Source: Glandiceps talaboti (taxonomy: Eukaryota; Hemichordata; Enteropneusta; Spengelidae). From it: a stretch of DNA of 42,500 nucleotides. The stretch is taken from contig NC_135554.1 in assembly GCF_964340395.1 (NCBI RefSeq), positions 11,342,975-11,385,474 of the forward strand. The letters run 5' to 3'. The notes beneath the pieces are model-generated. The model was not told the DNA's origin, did not search any database, and saw only the letters and a list, made by a program, of their open reading frames with translations. Both the position numbers and the translations under genes were made by a program. Below are positions 41,645 through 42,500 of the stretch, one piece after another; within the stretch, counting starts at the first letter, position 1, and each line of letters opens with the position of its first letter.

Positions 41645-42118
41645 GGGGGGGGGGGGGGGGGGGCTCCGTCACTGTCTGCTGATACAATTTTGTTGTAATG
41701 TAGTCCCCCAATCAGTAATTACCTATACTTCAACTTCTTTTGTTGTGCTCGCTGTATGTATAATTTCCCACTGTACCCCCATCTCTGCTCTCTCCGTCTA
41801 CATCCTCTCACTCTTTCTCACAAGTACTCCCTCCCTCCCTCCCTCCGCCACCCACCCAATCACCCACTCACTCACCCACCCACCCACTCACTCACTCACT
41901 CACCCACCCACCCACCCACCCACCCACCCACTCACTCACTCACTCACTCACTCACTCACTCACTCACTCACTCACTCACTCTGACTGACTGACTGACTGA
42001 CTGACTGACTGACTGATTCATGCATCATCCACCCACCTACACCCACCACCACCCCCTCTCTCTCTGTGTCTCTCTCTGTCTCTCTCTCTGTCTCTCTCTC
42101 TCTATATATATATATATA
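41645..42118. repeat. low-complexity block: G-run, (CTCA/CCCA)n, (CTGA)n, (TC)n, (TA)n
   Basis: A run of about 18 G near 41645, then CTCA/CCCA tetramers at 41850-41981, CTGA at 41982-42015, and TC/TA at 42057-42119. It fills the intron before the third TSP1 exon. Confidence 0.95.
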
Positions 42119-42151
42119 TGATGACTGACATTGTGATCTTTACATACACAG

Positions 42152-42325
42152 TTGATGGTCTATGGGGTAAATGGTCACCATGGTCGGAGTGCTCAGTTAC
42201 TTGTGACGTAGGACAACGTACACGTCAAAGACAATGTGTTCGTCCTCACAGTAATGGCGGGATAGCTTGTTCCAGTAGTGATGGCAGTCAGACTAAGTCG
42301 TGTCAACTCAATGCATGTGTACCAA
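42152..42325 (+). CDS. mosaic gene thrombospondin type 1 exon 3 (last in window)
   Basis: Fifty-eight codons, phase 1-1. WGKWSPWSECSVTCDVG has both the Trp motif and a full O-fucosylation consensus (CSVTCDVG). RTRQRQC gives the Arg ladder. Donor gtaagg; phase 1 shows the protein continues beyond the right edge. Confidence 0.93.
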
Positions 42326-42500
42326 GTAAGGTTTTAAGCAATGGCGCCATCAGTTAGTACAGTCATGGGTAGGCCGGCACAGTATTATATCGTTCACGGC
42401 AAAATAATACATCTGACCCTTTCAGCTCTTGTGAAAACAATCTGAACCCCTCCCCCGTGTAGTAAATGGTAATGCAACCTTCACATAACCCTTTTACCTT

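Overview
This is animal nuclear DNA: AT-rich, with GT-AG introns, many microsatellites and minisatellites, and decayed transposons. The gene content (HEATR1, a death-effector-domain NTPase, a PAN/EGF/TSP1/SRCR mosaic protein) and the repeats (Crypton, Penelope-like element, foldback elements) fit a marine invertebrate such as a hemichordate, amphioxus, echinoderm or lophotrochozoan. I cannot name the species.

Region 1 (1-20127, minus strand). Twenty-two coding exons of HEATR1 (UTP10 orthologue, small-subunit processome, pre-rRNA processing), read leftward. They were assembled exon by exon; splice sites and phases agree from the ATG at 20127 to residue 1189, and the gene runs off the left edge. 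Its introns hold a 17-copy 54-bp minisatellite, other tandem repeats, inverted-repeat (MITE or foldback) elements and a SINE-like element.

Region 2 (20128-20966). An 839-bp spacer between two divergent start codons, probably a shared promoter region.

Region 3 (20967-23991, plus strand). A complete three-exon gene for a 533-residue protein: death effector domain, one hydrophobic segment, then an NB-ARC-like STAND NTPase with a damaged Walker A motif. The hydrophobic segment is one exon with phase-1 introns on both sides, so skipping it keeps the frame. A 408-bp MITE starts 14 bases after that exon. This is the best candidate here for an undescribed signalling protein.

Region 4 (23992-27937). 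Downstream sequence and repeats; no gene seen.

Region 5 (27938 to right edge, plus strand). A secreted mosaic protein. Two related signal-peptide + PAN exons (A, B) both end in phase 0 and could be alternative first exons for a shared chain of EGF, TSP1, TSP1, SRCR (two exons) and TSP1 exons. The shared domain exons are joined by phase-1 introns, and the gene continues past the window. Its introns hold an apparently intact three-exon Crypton-type tyrosine recombinase (35146-37636, same strand), a broken Penelope-like reverse transcriptase (minus strand), large (TATG)n arrays and a 237-bp near-perfect palindrome.

I recognised no tRNA, rRNA or CRISPR array.
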